DNA from: Actinobacteria bacterium UBA3028 | GTDB lineage: Bacteria > Actinomycetota > Actinomycetes > Nanopelagicales > Nanopelagicaceae | NCBI GenBank assembly: GCA_002367715.1 | Contig: DFDL01000025.1 | Coordinates: 1 to 16,200, forward strand | Length of the DNA: 16,200 nt | Direction of reading: 5' to 3' | In this document: positions 6,453 to 14,402 of the stretch, piece after piece | Position numbering within the stretch: position 1 is the stretch's first letter | Layout of the letters: the number at the start of each line of letters is the position of its first letter | The notes under the pieces: model-generated | What the model was told of the DNA's origin: nothing | Database searches by the model: none | The model's input: only the letters and a program-made list of their open reading frames with translations | Made by a program: the position numbers and the translations under genes

Positions 6453-7507
6453 TGTCATCAGGAGTTAGTGCTGTCAACATCAAGAAAAATTTTGGTGATA
6501 ATGAAGTCCTCAAAGACATTAATCTGGACGTTAAGGAGGGAGAGTTAGTATCAATACTTGGGTCCTCTGGATGCGGAAAGACAACGCTGTTAAGAATTGT
6601 AGCGGGTTTGGAGTACGCCTCAAGTGGCGATGTTTACTTCGGAAACGAACTTCAAAACAACATCAGTGTTGAAAAACGATCTATTGCCATGGTTTTTCAA
6701 AAGGCATTGCTATTTCCAAACATGACTATTGCAGAGAATATTGCTTTTTCCCTGCGAGCAAAGGGGGAGAAGGTTGAAAACCTCAAAAAGCGTGTGGATG
6801 AAATGCTGGAGCTCGTGCGGCTTCCTGGATTTTCAAATAGAAGACCTGGCGAACTCTCCGGGGGACAAGAGCAAAGGGTTTCGTTAGCTCGCTCACTAAT
6901 TCGCAATCCAAAAGTTCTGCTTCTCGATGAGCCCCTAAGCGCTTTGGATGCAAATCTAAGAGTAGAAATGCGAACTTTTATCCGGGAAATACATGATAAC
7001 TTTAAGATGACAACACTTTTTGTCACCCATGATCAGGAAGAAGCTATGGCGATATCAGATCGAATTGCATTTATGGATTCAGGGGTATTGGAACAATTAG
7101 GAGTTCCGGAGTCATTTGTATCAGCGCCTGAAAGTGCAAAAGTTGGAAAATTCTTTGGATGCAAAAATCTGCTAGAAGGAAAATTGCAAAATGGCAAGTT
7201 CACAATTAAGGGTCTAGAGTTAAACACAGAAGAACACCTAACAAGGTCGAGAGTTATTGCAGCTATTAGGCAGGAAGACTTGTCGCTGAGTGAAATAGGA
7301 GTTCCTGACTCTTTCGCTGCGCAGATAATAGATTGGCAATTTGTAGGCTCAAGAGTTTTGGTGAGATGCGATGTAATTGCAGACGGAGGTGGGCCGACAG
7401 TATTTGTTGAAGTAGATAGATTTGAAGATCTTTCAAGAAGTGCGAAAATATTCATTAAGTACAGCCCGAGACGAATTCACCTGATTACTAGCAAAGATTC
7501 AAATTAG
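6452..7507 (+). CDS. ABC transporter ATP-binding protein (YnjD/PotA-like)
   Basis: The ATPase of the importer, about 351 residues. Counting from the ATG (one less than from the GTG just before it), it has Walker A GSSGCGKT (about 37-44), the Q-loop glutamine in MVFQ (83), the signature LSGGQEQR (135-142), Walker B VLLLDEP (155-161), SALD, and the switch histidine in THDQEEA (193). A C-terminal region of about 110 residues fits a TOBE regulatory domain, as in the PotA/MalK group; E. coli YnjD lacks this extension. The start could be GTG at 6449 or ATG at 6452. GGGGAG (6440-6445) lies six bases before the ATG but only three before the GTG, so I chose the ATG. It overlaps or abuts the permease stop. 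It powers import by the two permeases and the YnjB-like protein. Confidence 0.93.
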   Translation: MSSGVSAVNIKKNFGDNEVLKDINLDVKEGELVSILGSSGCGKTTLLRIVAGLEYASSGDVYFGNELQNNISVEKRSIAMVFQKALLFPNMTIAENIAFSLRAKGEKVENLKKRVDEMLELVRLPGFSNRRPGELSGGQEQRVSLARSLIRNPKVLLLDEPLSALDANLRVEMRTFIREIHDNFKMTTLFVTHDQEEAMAISDRIAFMDSGVLEQLGVPESFVSAPESAKVGKFFGCKNLLEGKLQNGKFTIKGLELNTEEHLTRSRVIAAIRQEDLSLSEIGVPDSFAAQIIDWQFVGSRVLVRCDVIADGGGPTVFVEVDRFEDLSRSAKIFIKYSPRRIHLITSKDSN

Positions 7508-7508
7508 T

Positions 7509-8321
7509 ATGGCAGAGATACATCTAGGTTCAGCTGATTGGAATTTTTGGCCCTTAACAAGGGATTATGATCAAATATTTCAATACCTAAAAGCGCTTGA
7601 AATCTCCAATGTTGAAATAGGAATCTACGAGCCCAGCAAAGAATTGACTAAAGAAAACCTAGAAAACCTGCTGAATAAAGCAGAGAATCTAAACATCAAT
7701 GTAACGGCTGTTCTCTTCTCCTTGATTCAGGATTTTTGGGAGGATGGTGCTCTCTCAAATAGTAGAAGTAATTATTTAAGTGAGTTTGAAAAGTTCTTGT
7801 CAGCACTCGAAACCCACGGGATCAAAAATGCAAATGTTTGGACAGGGGTAGACCTTCGAGATTCTGACCCAGAAGAAATACATAAATGCCTGGAAAAAAT
7901 GAACTTTCTTGCAGCAAGCTACTCTGGCACCGTCTCAATTGAATATAAAGAGGGAACTTATTTTCACGACGCTGAAGTTACCCTAGCTTCCCTAGAAGAG
8001 TTTGAAAACCTCAAAATACTTCTGGACACAGGACATGCTTATGCTCTTAATGAGGATCCAGTGAGATTAGTACAAACCTTTCATAAGGTTAATAAATTGG
8101 GAGCAATTCACTTAGGAGATGCTGAGTTTGGCAACTCTGATGACGATCTTCCATGTGGAAGATTGCATGACTTTGATTTGTTTGTAAAAGCGTTGCAAGA
8201 TCTGGACCTATCTGTAATTGCAAACTTCGACCTTTACGGCGCTGCCATTGATTCTTCAGGCCCTGGTGCAATATCTATTGTTAAAGAGAGTCTCAGTCAC
8301 TTGAAAGACAGCGGATTGTGA
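7509..8321 (+). CDS. sugar phosphate isomerase/epimerase (xylose isomerase-like TIM barrel)
   Basis: A 270-residue protein of the AP-endonuclease-2/xylose-isomerase-like TIM-barrel family (PF01261). Three expected metal ligands are visible: E145 in SIEYKEG, D173 in LLDTGH with H176, and H201 in AIHLGD. The fourth position, normally glutamate, appears to be D241 in NFDLYG. Members isomerise or epimerise free or phosphorylated sugars, ketoses, inososes or hydroxypyruvate, so the exact reaction cannot be read. The gene begins one base after the ATPase stop and has only a weak ribosome binding site, consistent with re-initiation from upstream. It is the first catabolic enzyme of the operon and probably acts early on the imported sugar. 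Confidence 0.8.
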   Translation: MAEIHLGSADWNFWPLTRDYDQIFQYLKALEISNVEIGIYEPSKELTKENLENLLNKAENLNINVTAVLFSLIQDFWEDGALSNSRSNYLSEFEKFLSALETHGIKNANVWTGVDLRDSDPEEIHKCLEKMNFLAASYSGTVSIEYKEGTYFHDAEVTLASLEEFENLKILLDTGHAYALNEDPVRLVQTFHKVNKLGAIHLGDAEFGNSDDDLPCGRLHDFDLFVKALQDLDLSVIANFDLYGAAIDSSGPGAISIVKESLSHLKDSGL

Positions 8322-8328
8322 AAAATAG

Positions 8329-9348
8329 ATGAGAGCTATTGTGCTGCAATCGCCATTACAAACCACTACGCAAGAGGTGAAGATAGATTCCTTAAGAGAT
8401 GACTTTGGGGTTTTGAAAATATTGTCGACAGGGATTTGCGCGGCAGATGGATACCTTTACTCAGGAAAGCACCCCTGGAGTATTGAATACCCAATTATTC
8501 CAGGGCACGAGATATTTGGAGAAATTGTCGAATTGAACTCATCTGCAAAAGACTCTTTTTGTATTGGTGACCAAGTAACTTTACAGGTCTTAATTCCTTG
8601 TTACTTATGTGAGCCTTGTTTGAACCAAAGATTCAATCTGTGCCTCAAAGCTTGCCACTTTGGCAGTTGCGAGAGAGGTGGATTCGCTGACTTTATTCGG
8701 ATTCCACAAGGAGCTCGTGTACATAAATTCGAAGAGAAGGTAGATTCAGAAATCGGAGCTTTGGCAGAAACGTTTGCAAATGCCTTTTTCTGTCTTGACT
8801 TAGCGAATCCCTTGCCAAATGCAAAGGTTTTGATAATGGGGTTAGGCTCAATCGGAATGTCAATTGCACATATCGTCAGCGAACGCTATCCGCAGTTAGA
8901 TCTTTGGGGATTAACATCAAGTGCATGGAAAAGGTCAATGTTCGAACAATTAGGGGGCCGATGTATAAATGGTCTCAATGATTCATCGGAGCGCTTTACC
9001 AATTCATTTGATGTTGTGATTGAGTGCTCGGGTTTTGAATCGAATCTTGAATTTGGTCTTGATGCAATCAAGCCGGGCGGTAGATTTATTCAATATGGTG
9101 TTTTTAGAGATAAAGTCTCGATTGACTTCAATGTCTTTGCAGAGTTTAAGTCTATCAATTTATTAGGAGGGCATTTGGCGAATGACGATGCCTTTGAAAA
9201 GGCAACAGTCTTTCTGGGGCGTAATCCAGATAGAGTTCGAAAGATAATTTCGCAAAGAGTCTCATTCAATGATTTTTCTGATGCATTCCATTCAACGAAT
9301 AGACAGAAAATCAAAACAATTTTCGTTCCAGAGGGGATGTCTAGGTAG
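8329..9348 (+). CDS. zinc-dependent alcohol dehydrogenase (medium-chain dehydrogenase/reductase)
   Basis: A 339-residue MDR enzyme that should oxidise a secondary or sugar alcohol with NAD(P). Catalytic zinc ligands are C37 (GICAAD), H60-E61 (PGHE) and probably E147 (AETFAN). The structural zinc lobe is complete, with C91, C94, C97 and C105. The Rossmann motif GLGSIG is at 171-176, followed by a conserved DVVIECSG segment. The pattern resembles sorbitol, threonine or galactitol-type polyol dehydrogenases. It follows the isomerase after seven bases and precedes the aldolase after two. In context it likely interconverts a polyol or sugar hydroxyl with a ketone so that the product can be phosphorylated and cleaved. 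Family certain, substrate unknown. Confidence 0.88.
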   Translation: MRAIVLQSPLQTTTQEVKIDSLRDDFGVLKILSTGICAADGYLYSGKHPWSIEYPIIPGHEIFGEIVELNSSAKDSFCIGDQVTLQVLIPCYLCEPCLNQRFNLCLKACHFGSCERGGFADFIRIPQGARVHKFEEKVDSEIGALAETFANAFFCLDLANPLPNAKVLIMGLGSIGMSIAHIVSERYPQLDLWGLTSSAWKRSMFEQLGGRCINGLNDSSERFTNSFDVVIECSGFESNLEFGLDAIKPGGRFIQYGVFRDKVSIDFNVFAEFKSINLLGGHLANDDAFEKATVFLGRNPDRVRKIISQRVSFNDFSDAFHSTNRQKIKTIFVPEGMSR

Positions 9349-9350
9349 AT

Positions 9351-10004
9351 ATGGTGTCTGAGGCAAAAGAGCATGACTCTTGCATAAGTGAAATAGATTC
9401 GATTCGAAGAATTGGCAAGATGGCAGTGGATCTTGGATTAGTAGTTGGATCTGGTGGGAATATCTCTATTTTATTGCCAGAGGAGCAGGCTTTTGTCATT
9501 ACAGGCACTGGAACCCAACTGGATAATTTAGATCAAGATAGCTTTGCAAAAGTTGCATTAGATGGCGAGATACTCTCTAATGGGGTTAAACCTTCATCCG
9601 AATTTCGCGTGCACTTAGCTGCTTATCAGAGTAGACCTGATATCTCTGTGTGTATTCATTTACACCCGCAAAAAAGTGTACTTCTTGCAGCCCTTGGCTT
9701 AGAAGTTAAATTCTTGACGATTGATCACGTCTACTATTTACGTAAGGTTTCTTCAATCCCGTGGATTCAGTCAGGGACCAAAGAAATCGCGGATGCTGTA
9801 TTTCGGGAGTTGAAATCAAGTAACGTGATCATCTTGGAGAATCATGGATGCGTCGTGGTCGGGAGTGGGCCTGAAATTGCTTTTTCTAGGGCTTTAAATC
9901 TAGAGGAAGCCGCTGATCTCACCTTGCAATCTCGCTTGGTAGGAATTGAGCCAAATCCTGTACCACCTGCGTATTGGGCTTATCTAGAGGAGAAAGGCCT
10001 ATGA
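9351..10004 (+). CDS. class II aldolase/adducin family protein (L-fuculose-phosphate aldolase-like)
   Basis: A 217-residue zinc aldolase matching E. coli FucA in length and motifs. SGGN (34-37) and TGTG (51-54) form the phosphate-binding parts. PSSEFRVH carries E84, matching the catalytic E73 of FucA. H103 and H105 (HLH), with H165 (ENHG), are the zinc ligands. FucA-type enzymes split ketose-1-phosphates into dihydroxyacetone phosphate and an aldehyde; relatives include ribulose-5-phosphate 4-epimerase, RhaD and decarboxylating sugar-acid enzymes, so the substrate remains open. The ATG at 9351 follows the dehydrogenase stop by two bases. It overlaps the kinase start by four bases (ATGA), tying it to the FGGY kinase that likely makes its phosphorylated substrate. 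Confidence 0.88.
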   Translation: MVSEAKEHDSCISEIDSIRRIGKMAVDLGLVVGSGGNISILLPEEQAFVITGTGTQLDNLDQDSFAKVALDGEILSNGVKPSSEFRVHLAAYQSRPDISVCIHLHPQKSVLLAALGLEVKFLTIDHVYYLRKVSSIPWIQSGTKEIADAVFRELKSSNVIILENHGCVVVGSGPEIAFSRALNLEEAADLTLQSRLVGIEPNPVPPAYWAYLEEKGL

Positions 10005-11434
10005 AAAGTTACTTCGCAATTCTAGATATAGGCGGGTCGGGAGTTAAATTATCATGTCGTTCAGAAGATGGTATGGACTCTTTCACCGAGCGCGAACATC
10101 TCTTGCCAGTCATTCAAGAGCAGTCAGCGACTCAACATCCTGGCGTAATGTTTGAGACTCTCTTGCGAATACTAAGAAAGTGTGGAGAACGGCTGGGAAG
10201 TACTCGTCGAGTTAGGAAAATTTACATCTCAACTCTTAGACAAGGTTTCACGTTGCTTCGAGATGACGAGGAGTTAACTTCTTTAATTTACAATTCTGAT
10301 TCAACCGGGTCAAGCTCCAAAGATGACGTCAAAGACTATGGTATGCATAAAATCTATGAAGAAACAGGCCATTGGTACGCACCCCAGCTCACGCTTCCAA
10401 AACTAGTTCACTTAAAACGAGCGAGCTCAGATATTTTCAGAGGTGATGTTTCTCTTTCTTTTTTTCATGATTGGGTCATATGGAAGCTGACAGGACACAA
10501 AATAAGTGAGGCGACATTACTTGCCTCAGGTCAACTTTGGAATATAGAGAGTGGGCAAGTCCACTTTGAACTATTAGACCAATTCGGTTTATCGAGAGAC
10601 CTCATCTCTCCACTTAGATCATTTGGTAGCAGTGTTGATTACATTGATGCGAGTGTTTTGGAGAGGATTGGGCCCGCCTGGCAAGACTGCTTAGTTAGTG
10701 TCGGAGGAGGGGATTCACATTTTCTTCACTACGGCGCGGTGGGTCGGCGAAATGGAGCCTTTGTAATCTCCGCCGGATCATCAACGCCAATAAGTGTAAT
10801 ACTAGATAACTCAAAGAATTTTCAAAAAGCTCAGCCTTGGATATCACCAACTTTTCAAAAGAATAGATATTTTGTCGAGGGGAATCTTGGTTATCCGGGC
10901 TCATACTACAACTGGCTGATGACGAAAAATGGCGTAAGTGAAATAGAAGCGTCCTCAATCAAATCTTGTACAGTAAATAGTATCCCAGTGGTGCTAGCTT
11001 CATGTTTGTCCTGGAGTCAAGAGAGTTGGGAGCGAAGGCCACCATTTACGATAGTGAATATGAAAAGCTACCACTCTGTAAGCGATATTGCTTTAAGTCT
11101 AATTATCGACTATGCAATCGGGATCAAAAGTCAAATAAATTCGATGAACGATTCATGGCCGATAGAAGTAGTAATCACTGGAGGAGGAGCAAGTAGCATT
11201 CTGGGCAAAGTTCTAGCAACCTTAATGAACCAAGAGATTCGAATCAATAAATCTTCTGAAGTTGCCTTAGATGGAGTATTTCTGCTCGAGGGTGAAGGTT
11301 CACCAGAAACATTTGAGACTTTTGAACCAGCAGATTCTAATACCCAAGCAAATTTAATTGACTTCGAAATATTGCACAGAGAGAACTACTCCAGCGTTGA
11401 AAACCTAAAGGAGCTGATAGAAAGTGTCCACTAA
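10001..11434 (+). CDS. FGGY-family carbohydrate kinase
   Basis: A 477-residue sugar kinase of the FGGY family, which includes fuculokinase, rhamnulokinase, xylulokinase and gluconokinase. Seen are the N-terminal phosphate loop DIGGSGVK (9-16), unusual beside the common DIGTTSxK; HDWVIWKLTG (156-165) followed by SGQLW; GGGD (235-238) carrying the catalytic aspartate D238; SAGSSTP (257-263); and TGGGASS (393-399) of the adenosine site. The length is normal. The ATG at 10001 is chosen over a longer form because GAGGAGAAAGG precedes it and it makes the ATGA overlap with the aldolase. In the operon it should phosphorylate the keto sugar made by the isomerase or dehydrogenase for cleavage by the aldolase. 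The divergent N-terminal loop may indicate an uncommon substrate. Confidence 0.87.
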   Translation: MKSYFAILDIGGSGVKLSCRSEDGMDSFTEREHLLPVIQEQSATQHPGVMFETLLRILRKCGERLGSTRRVRKIYISTLRQGFTLLRDDEELTSLIYNSDSTGSSSKDDVKDYGMHKIYEETGHWYAPQLTLPKLVHLKRASSDIFRGDVSLSFFHDWVIWKLTGHKISEATLLASGQLWNIESGQVHFELLDQFGLSRDLISPLRSFGSSVDYIDASVLERIGPAWQDCLVSVGGGDSHFLHYGAVGRRNGAFVISAGSSTPISVILDNSKNFQKAQPWISPTFQKNRYFVEGNLGYPGSYYNWLMTKNGVSEIEASSIKSCTVNSIPVVLASCLSWSQESWERRPPFTIVNMKSYHSVSDIALSLIIDYAIGIKSQINSMNDSWPIEVVITGGGASSILGKVLATLMNQEIRINKSSEVALDGVFLLEGEGSPETFETFEPADSNTQANLIDFEILHRENYSSVENLKELIESVH

Positions 11435-12407
11435 TTCAAAAAGAGCACTTGTAACTTGCGAAAGCACTCCGAAATTTATTGAGCAAATCCAACAAAGAGG
11501 GTTTGCGATCCACCAAGCTGGCTGGGGAAAGAGCGGCATTCCACTGGATAAGGCTAGCTTGATTACTGCTTTGAAGGATTGTGACATTGCATTTATTGAG
11601 CTTGAGGAGATAGATGCAGAGGTGATAGAAAAGTGTCCTAAATTAGGTCTTATTGGAGTGGCACGGGGAACGCCAATAAATGTTGACTTGGCTGCATGTA
11701 AGTTAAAGGGAATATCAGTAACGACCACTCCTGCAAGAAACGCAGATGCAGTTGCTGATTACTGCATTGCGATGATGATTGTTGCTTCGCGAAGTATTTT
11801 TTCAAGTTCGTTGCATCTGAGGGAGAAAGGTTGGAATTATGAAGGACAACTTCCTTATTTAAAGTTTAGAGGCTTTGAAATTGGAAACAAAAAAATAGGT
11901 CTTTACGGGCTGGGTAATATCGGCCTGAAAGTCGCTAAAAGATTGCATTACGGTTTTGGAGTAAAAGTATTTTTCTATGACCCATTTGTAGAAATCTGTG
12001 CTGAGGCTGAGAAAGTGAAATCTCTAGATGAGCTATTTGAGATTTGTGACATAATTTCGCTGCATGCTCCAATAAATGAAGCAACAAAAAACTCCATTAC
12101 TCAAGATCAATTAGAAAAATTGGGTCGAAAAGGTGTCTTAATAAATGCCGCACGAGCAGGTTTAATCGAGGAGATAGCCTTATTAGAGGCCTTGGAACAG
12201 AATAGAATTAAGGGAGCGGTGCTCGACGTTTTTTGGAATGAACCACTTGAAAGCAATTCCAACTGGCTTAAATTAGAAAATGTCATTTGTACTCCTCATA
12301 TTGCAGGAGCCACATTCGATGTCATTCAGAATCACTGCGAGAAGTTAATTTCGGACCTAGATTACTGGTTAACGAGAGAAATGGATAGGAATCCGGACAA
12401 TGGATAA
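11424..12407 (+). CDS. D-isomer-specific 2-hydroxyacid dehydrogenase
   Basis: A 327-residue NAD-dependent enzyme of the D-2-hydroxyacid dehydrogenase family (phosphoglycerate, lactate and glyoxylate reductase relatives). The Rossmann motif GLGNIG is at 162-167, with an aspartate (D186 in FYDP) after the second strand, which favours NAD. The catalytic triad is complete: R244 (NAARAG), E273 (WNEP) and H292 (TPHIAG). The GTG at 11424 overlaps the kinase by 11 bases and has AAAGGAG nine bases before it. It interconverts a D-2-hydroxyacid and a 2-oxoacid. Immediately upstream of a 2-oxoacid dehydrogenase E1, it could supply that enzyme's 2-oxoacid from a hydroxyacid derived from the aldolase product. 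The specific acid cannot be told. Confidence 0.9.
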   Translation: MSTNSKRALVTCESTPKFIEQIQQRGFAIHQAGWGKSGIPLDKASLITALKDCDIAFIELEEIDAEVIEKCPKLGLIGVARGTPINVDLAACKLKGISVTTTPARNADAVADYCIAMMIVASRSIFSSSLHLREKGWNYEGQLPYLKFRGFEIGNKKIGLYGLGNIGLKVAKRLHYGFGVKVFFYDPFVEICAEAEKVKSLDELFEICDIISLHAPINEATKNSITQDQLEKLGRKGVLINAARAGLIEEIALLEALEQNRIKGAVLDVFWNEPLESNSNWLKLENVICTPHIAGATFDVIQNHCEKLISDLDYWLTREMDRNPDNG

Positions 12408-13362
12408 AGAAGATCTGCTGGGTAAGTGGAAATTAATGAGTCTCATTAGAGAGTTCGATTTACATGTCAAAGACTTCTCTCAGTCAGATGAAGCGTTTGG
12501 CTATTTTCACACATCGATTGGGCAAGAGGCAGTCTCGGTTGGCGTCATACCAAACATAAATGAAAATGATTATTTAACCTCAACCTACAGGAATCACTCG
12601 CATGGCATAGCCCGTGGACTAGATATCAAGCGTATGTATGCGGAAATGCTAGGTCGAGAGACTGGGTACTGCAAGGGTATTGGTGGTTCAATGCATATTG
12701 CAGATCAGTCCCGAAATTTTATTGGATCTATGGGAATTGTGGCAGGAGGTATACCCATTGCAGTTGGGGCTGCGTTTGCCTCCAGATACAAAAAGTCTAA
12801 TCAAATAGCTATTTGTTTCTTCGGGGACGGGGCAGTGCATCAAGGAGCATTTCACGAGGGGTTGGAGTTTGCTTCGAAGTTTGAATCTCCAGTTCTATTC
12901 ATTTGCGAAAACAATCTATATGCCGAGTCCACCGCTGTCGAGTATCACTTGATTCATGAATCTGTGATTAATTATGCTCAAGGCTATGGTTTAAAGTCAG
13001 CCAAGATAGATGGTAATGATCTCGAGCGGGTGCATGAGGTGAGTCAGGAATTTATCGAATGGGTGAGGCGAAATCAGAAGCCAGCATTTATTGAGTTCAT
13101 GACTTACAAAATGAGTGGGCAATACGAAGGTGACAAACAAACATATAAGCCAACTGATGAAATAGCCTATTGGGCTGGCAGAGACCCATTAGTTTTATTG
13201 GCAAATAAAATGATGATTGAATACAAGGTTGATCCTAATTTATTCCTAAAAATTGAATCAGAAAATAAAGAGTTGGTGCAAGCTGCCTTTAATGCTGCAA
13301 ATAACGACCCCTATCCATCTATTGACGTTATGCGTGACGCGGTATACGCGGAGACATTATGA
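12400..13362 (+). CDS. 2-oxoacid dehydrogenase E1 component, alpha subunit (pyruvate/acetoin dehydrogenase type)
   Basis: A 320-residue thiamine-diphosphate enzyme subunit, the usual length for bacterial PDH or AcoA E1 alpha. Motifs: TSIGQEA (38-44), STYRNHSHGIARG (61-73), GGSMH (95-99), and the diphosphate/magnesium motif running from GDG (142-144) to NN (171-172). With the beta subunit it decarboxylates a 2-oxoacid, or cleaves acetoin, and normally passes the acyl group to a lipoyl E2. The start overlaps the hydroxyacid dehydrogenase by eight bases, and the stop overlaps the beta subunit start by four. No lipoyl acyltransferase (E2) or dihydrolipoyl dehydrogenase (E3) gene follows, so it must borrow E2/E3 from elsewhere in the genome or work without them. 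Preference between pyruvate, acetoin and other oxoacids is not readable. Confidence 0.92.
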   Translation: MDKEDLLGKWKLMSLIREFDLHVKDFSQSDEAFGYFHTSIGQEAVSVGVIPNINENDYLTSTYRNHSHGIARGLDIKRMYAEMLGRETGYCKGIGGSMHIADQSRNFIGSMGIVAGGIPIAVGAAFASRYKKSNQIAICFFGDGAVHQGAFHEGLEFASKFESPVLFICENNLYAESTAVEYHLIHESVINYAQGYGLKSAKIDGNDLERVHEVSQEFIEWVRRNQKPAFIEFMTYKMSGQYEGDKQTYKPTDEIAYWAGRDPLVLLANKMMIEYKVDPNLFLKIESENKELVQAAFNAANNDPYPSIDVMRDAVYAETL

Positions 13363-14402
13363 CTTCCAGATTACTCACTTACAAAGATGCAATAAATGAA
13401 GCCCTTCGGCAAGAAATGCAGGCTGATTCTCGAGTCTTTCTCATTGGAGAGGACGTCGCGGGGGGCGCAGGTCGCGATGAATTTCCAGGTGCAACCGATG
13501 CCTGGGGTGGTCCATTTGGAGTCACAAAAGGACTTGTAACTGAATTTGGCAGGGAGAGAGTAATTGACTCATTGCTGGCAGAAACAGGTTTTGTGGGGGC
13601 TTGCATCGGTGCTGCATTTGCGGGGTTGAGACCAGTTGCAGAAATAATGTATGCAGACTTCCTAGGGACTTCATTCGATCAAATTTTGAATCATGCTGCC
13701 AAGTTGCGTTTCACGTATGGGGGAATTTCGAGTATTCCTTTAGTCATTCGCACGGTAACAGGGGCAGGTTTTAGGGCCGCGTCAGAACACTCGCAAATGC
13801 TAATCTCAATCTATTCTCATGTTCCAGGACTCAAGGTAATTGCCCCCTCTAACGCTTTTGATGCTAAAGGTTTACTAATTTCTGCAATTCGAGATCCTGA
13901 TCCAGTCATTTTCATGGAACACAAGCGCCTTTATATGAGGGAATCTATGGTCCCAGAAGCACCTTATGCAATTCCAATTGGAAAAGGAGATATTAAGAGA
14001 ATTGGGAACTCCATCACTATTGTTGGAGTGCAAAAAATGGTAAACACGGCATTGGATGCCGCAAACATCTTAGAAAAGGAAGGGATACATGCAGAAGTAA
14101 TCGACCCTAGGTCTTATTCTCCTCTTGATATTGAATTGATTTGTGAATCTGTAGAAAAGACTGGCTTTCTACTTATTGTTGATGAATCGCACCCTCGCTG
14201 TTCAATCGCTTCAGATATTTCATCGCAAGTCGTCGACAGGGCCTTTGCGAGCCTAAAAGGACCTATTAAAATGTTAACGGGACTGCACACTCCAGTCCCG
14301 TACTCTCCTCCTCTTGAGGATTTTTTCATTCCATCAGTAAATGAAGTTGTTCGATATTGCACATCTATGATTAAGGGAGAGAACATTGTCAACAGATATT
14401 AA
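13359..14402 (+). CDS. 2-oxoacid dehydrogenase E1 component, beta subunit
   Basis: A 347-residue partner of the preceding alpha subunit, slightly longer than the usual 325-335 residues. Visible are the family's IGEDVAGG (29-36), the GPFGVTKGL segment (about 51-59), DSLLAETGFVGACIGAAFAG with the thiamine-activating glutamate E75, the PVAEIMYADF segment, SEHSQ, and a C-terminal transketolase domain with EVIDPRSYSP. It forms the alpha2-beta2 E1 heterotetramer, with the active site at the subunit interface. The ATGA overlap with the alpha gene implies coupled translation. The nucleoside-hydrolase-like gene starts 17 bases before its stop. There is no E2 in the window, so the acyl acceptor is unknown. 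Confidence 0.92.
   Translation: MTSRLLTYKDAINEALRQEMQADSRVFLIGEDVAGGAGRDEFPGATDAWGGPFGVTKGLVTEFGRERVIDSLLAETGFVGACIGAAFAGLRPVAEIMYADFLGTSFDQILNHAAKLRFTYGGISSIPLVIRTVTGAGFRAASEHSQMLISIYSHVPGLKVIAPSNAFDAKGLLISAIRDPDPVIFMEHKRLYMRESMVPEAPYAIPIGKGDIKRIGNSITIVGVQKMVNTALDAANILEKEGIHAEVIDPRSYSPLDIELICESVEKTGFLLIVDESHPRCSIASDISSQVVDRAFASLKGPIKMLTGLHTPVPYSPPLEDFFIPSVNEVVRYCTSMIKGENIVNRY

Noticed and set aside
7033..7455. 140-residue minus-strand open frame inside the ATPase gene
   Set aside because: Low-complexity serine/threonine-rich antisense product, typical of a shadow frame.
12400..14402. Split transketolase of a sulfoglycolytic (sulfoquinovose) pathway
   Set aside because: The two proteins carry PDH-type E1 alpha and beta motifs, not transketolase halves, and the locus has a sulfate-ester sulfatase rather than sulfonate enzymes.
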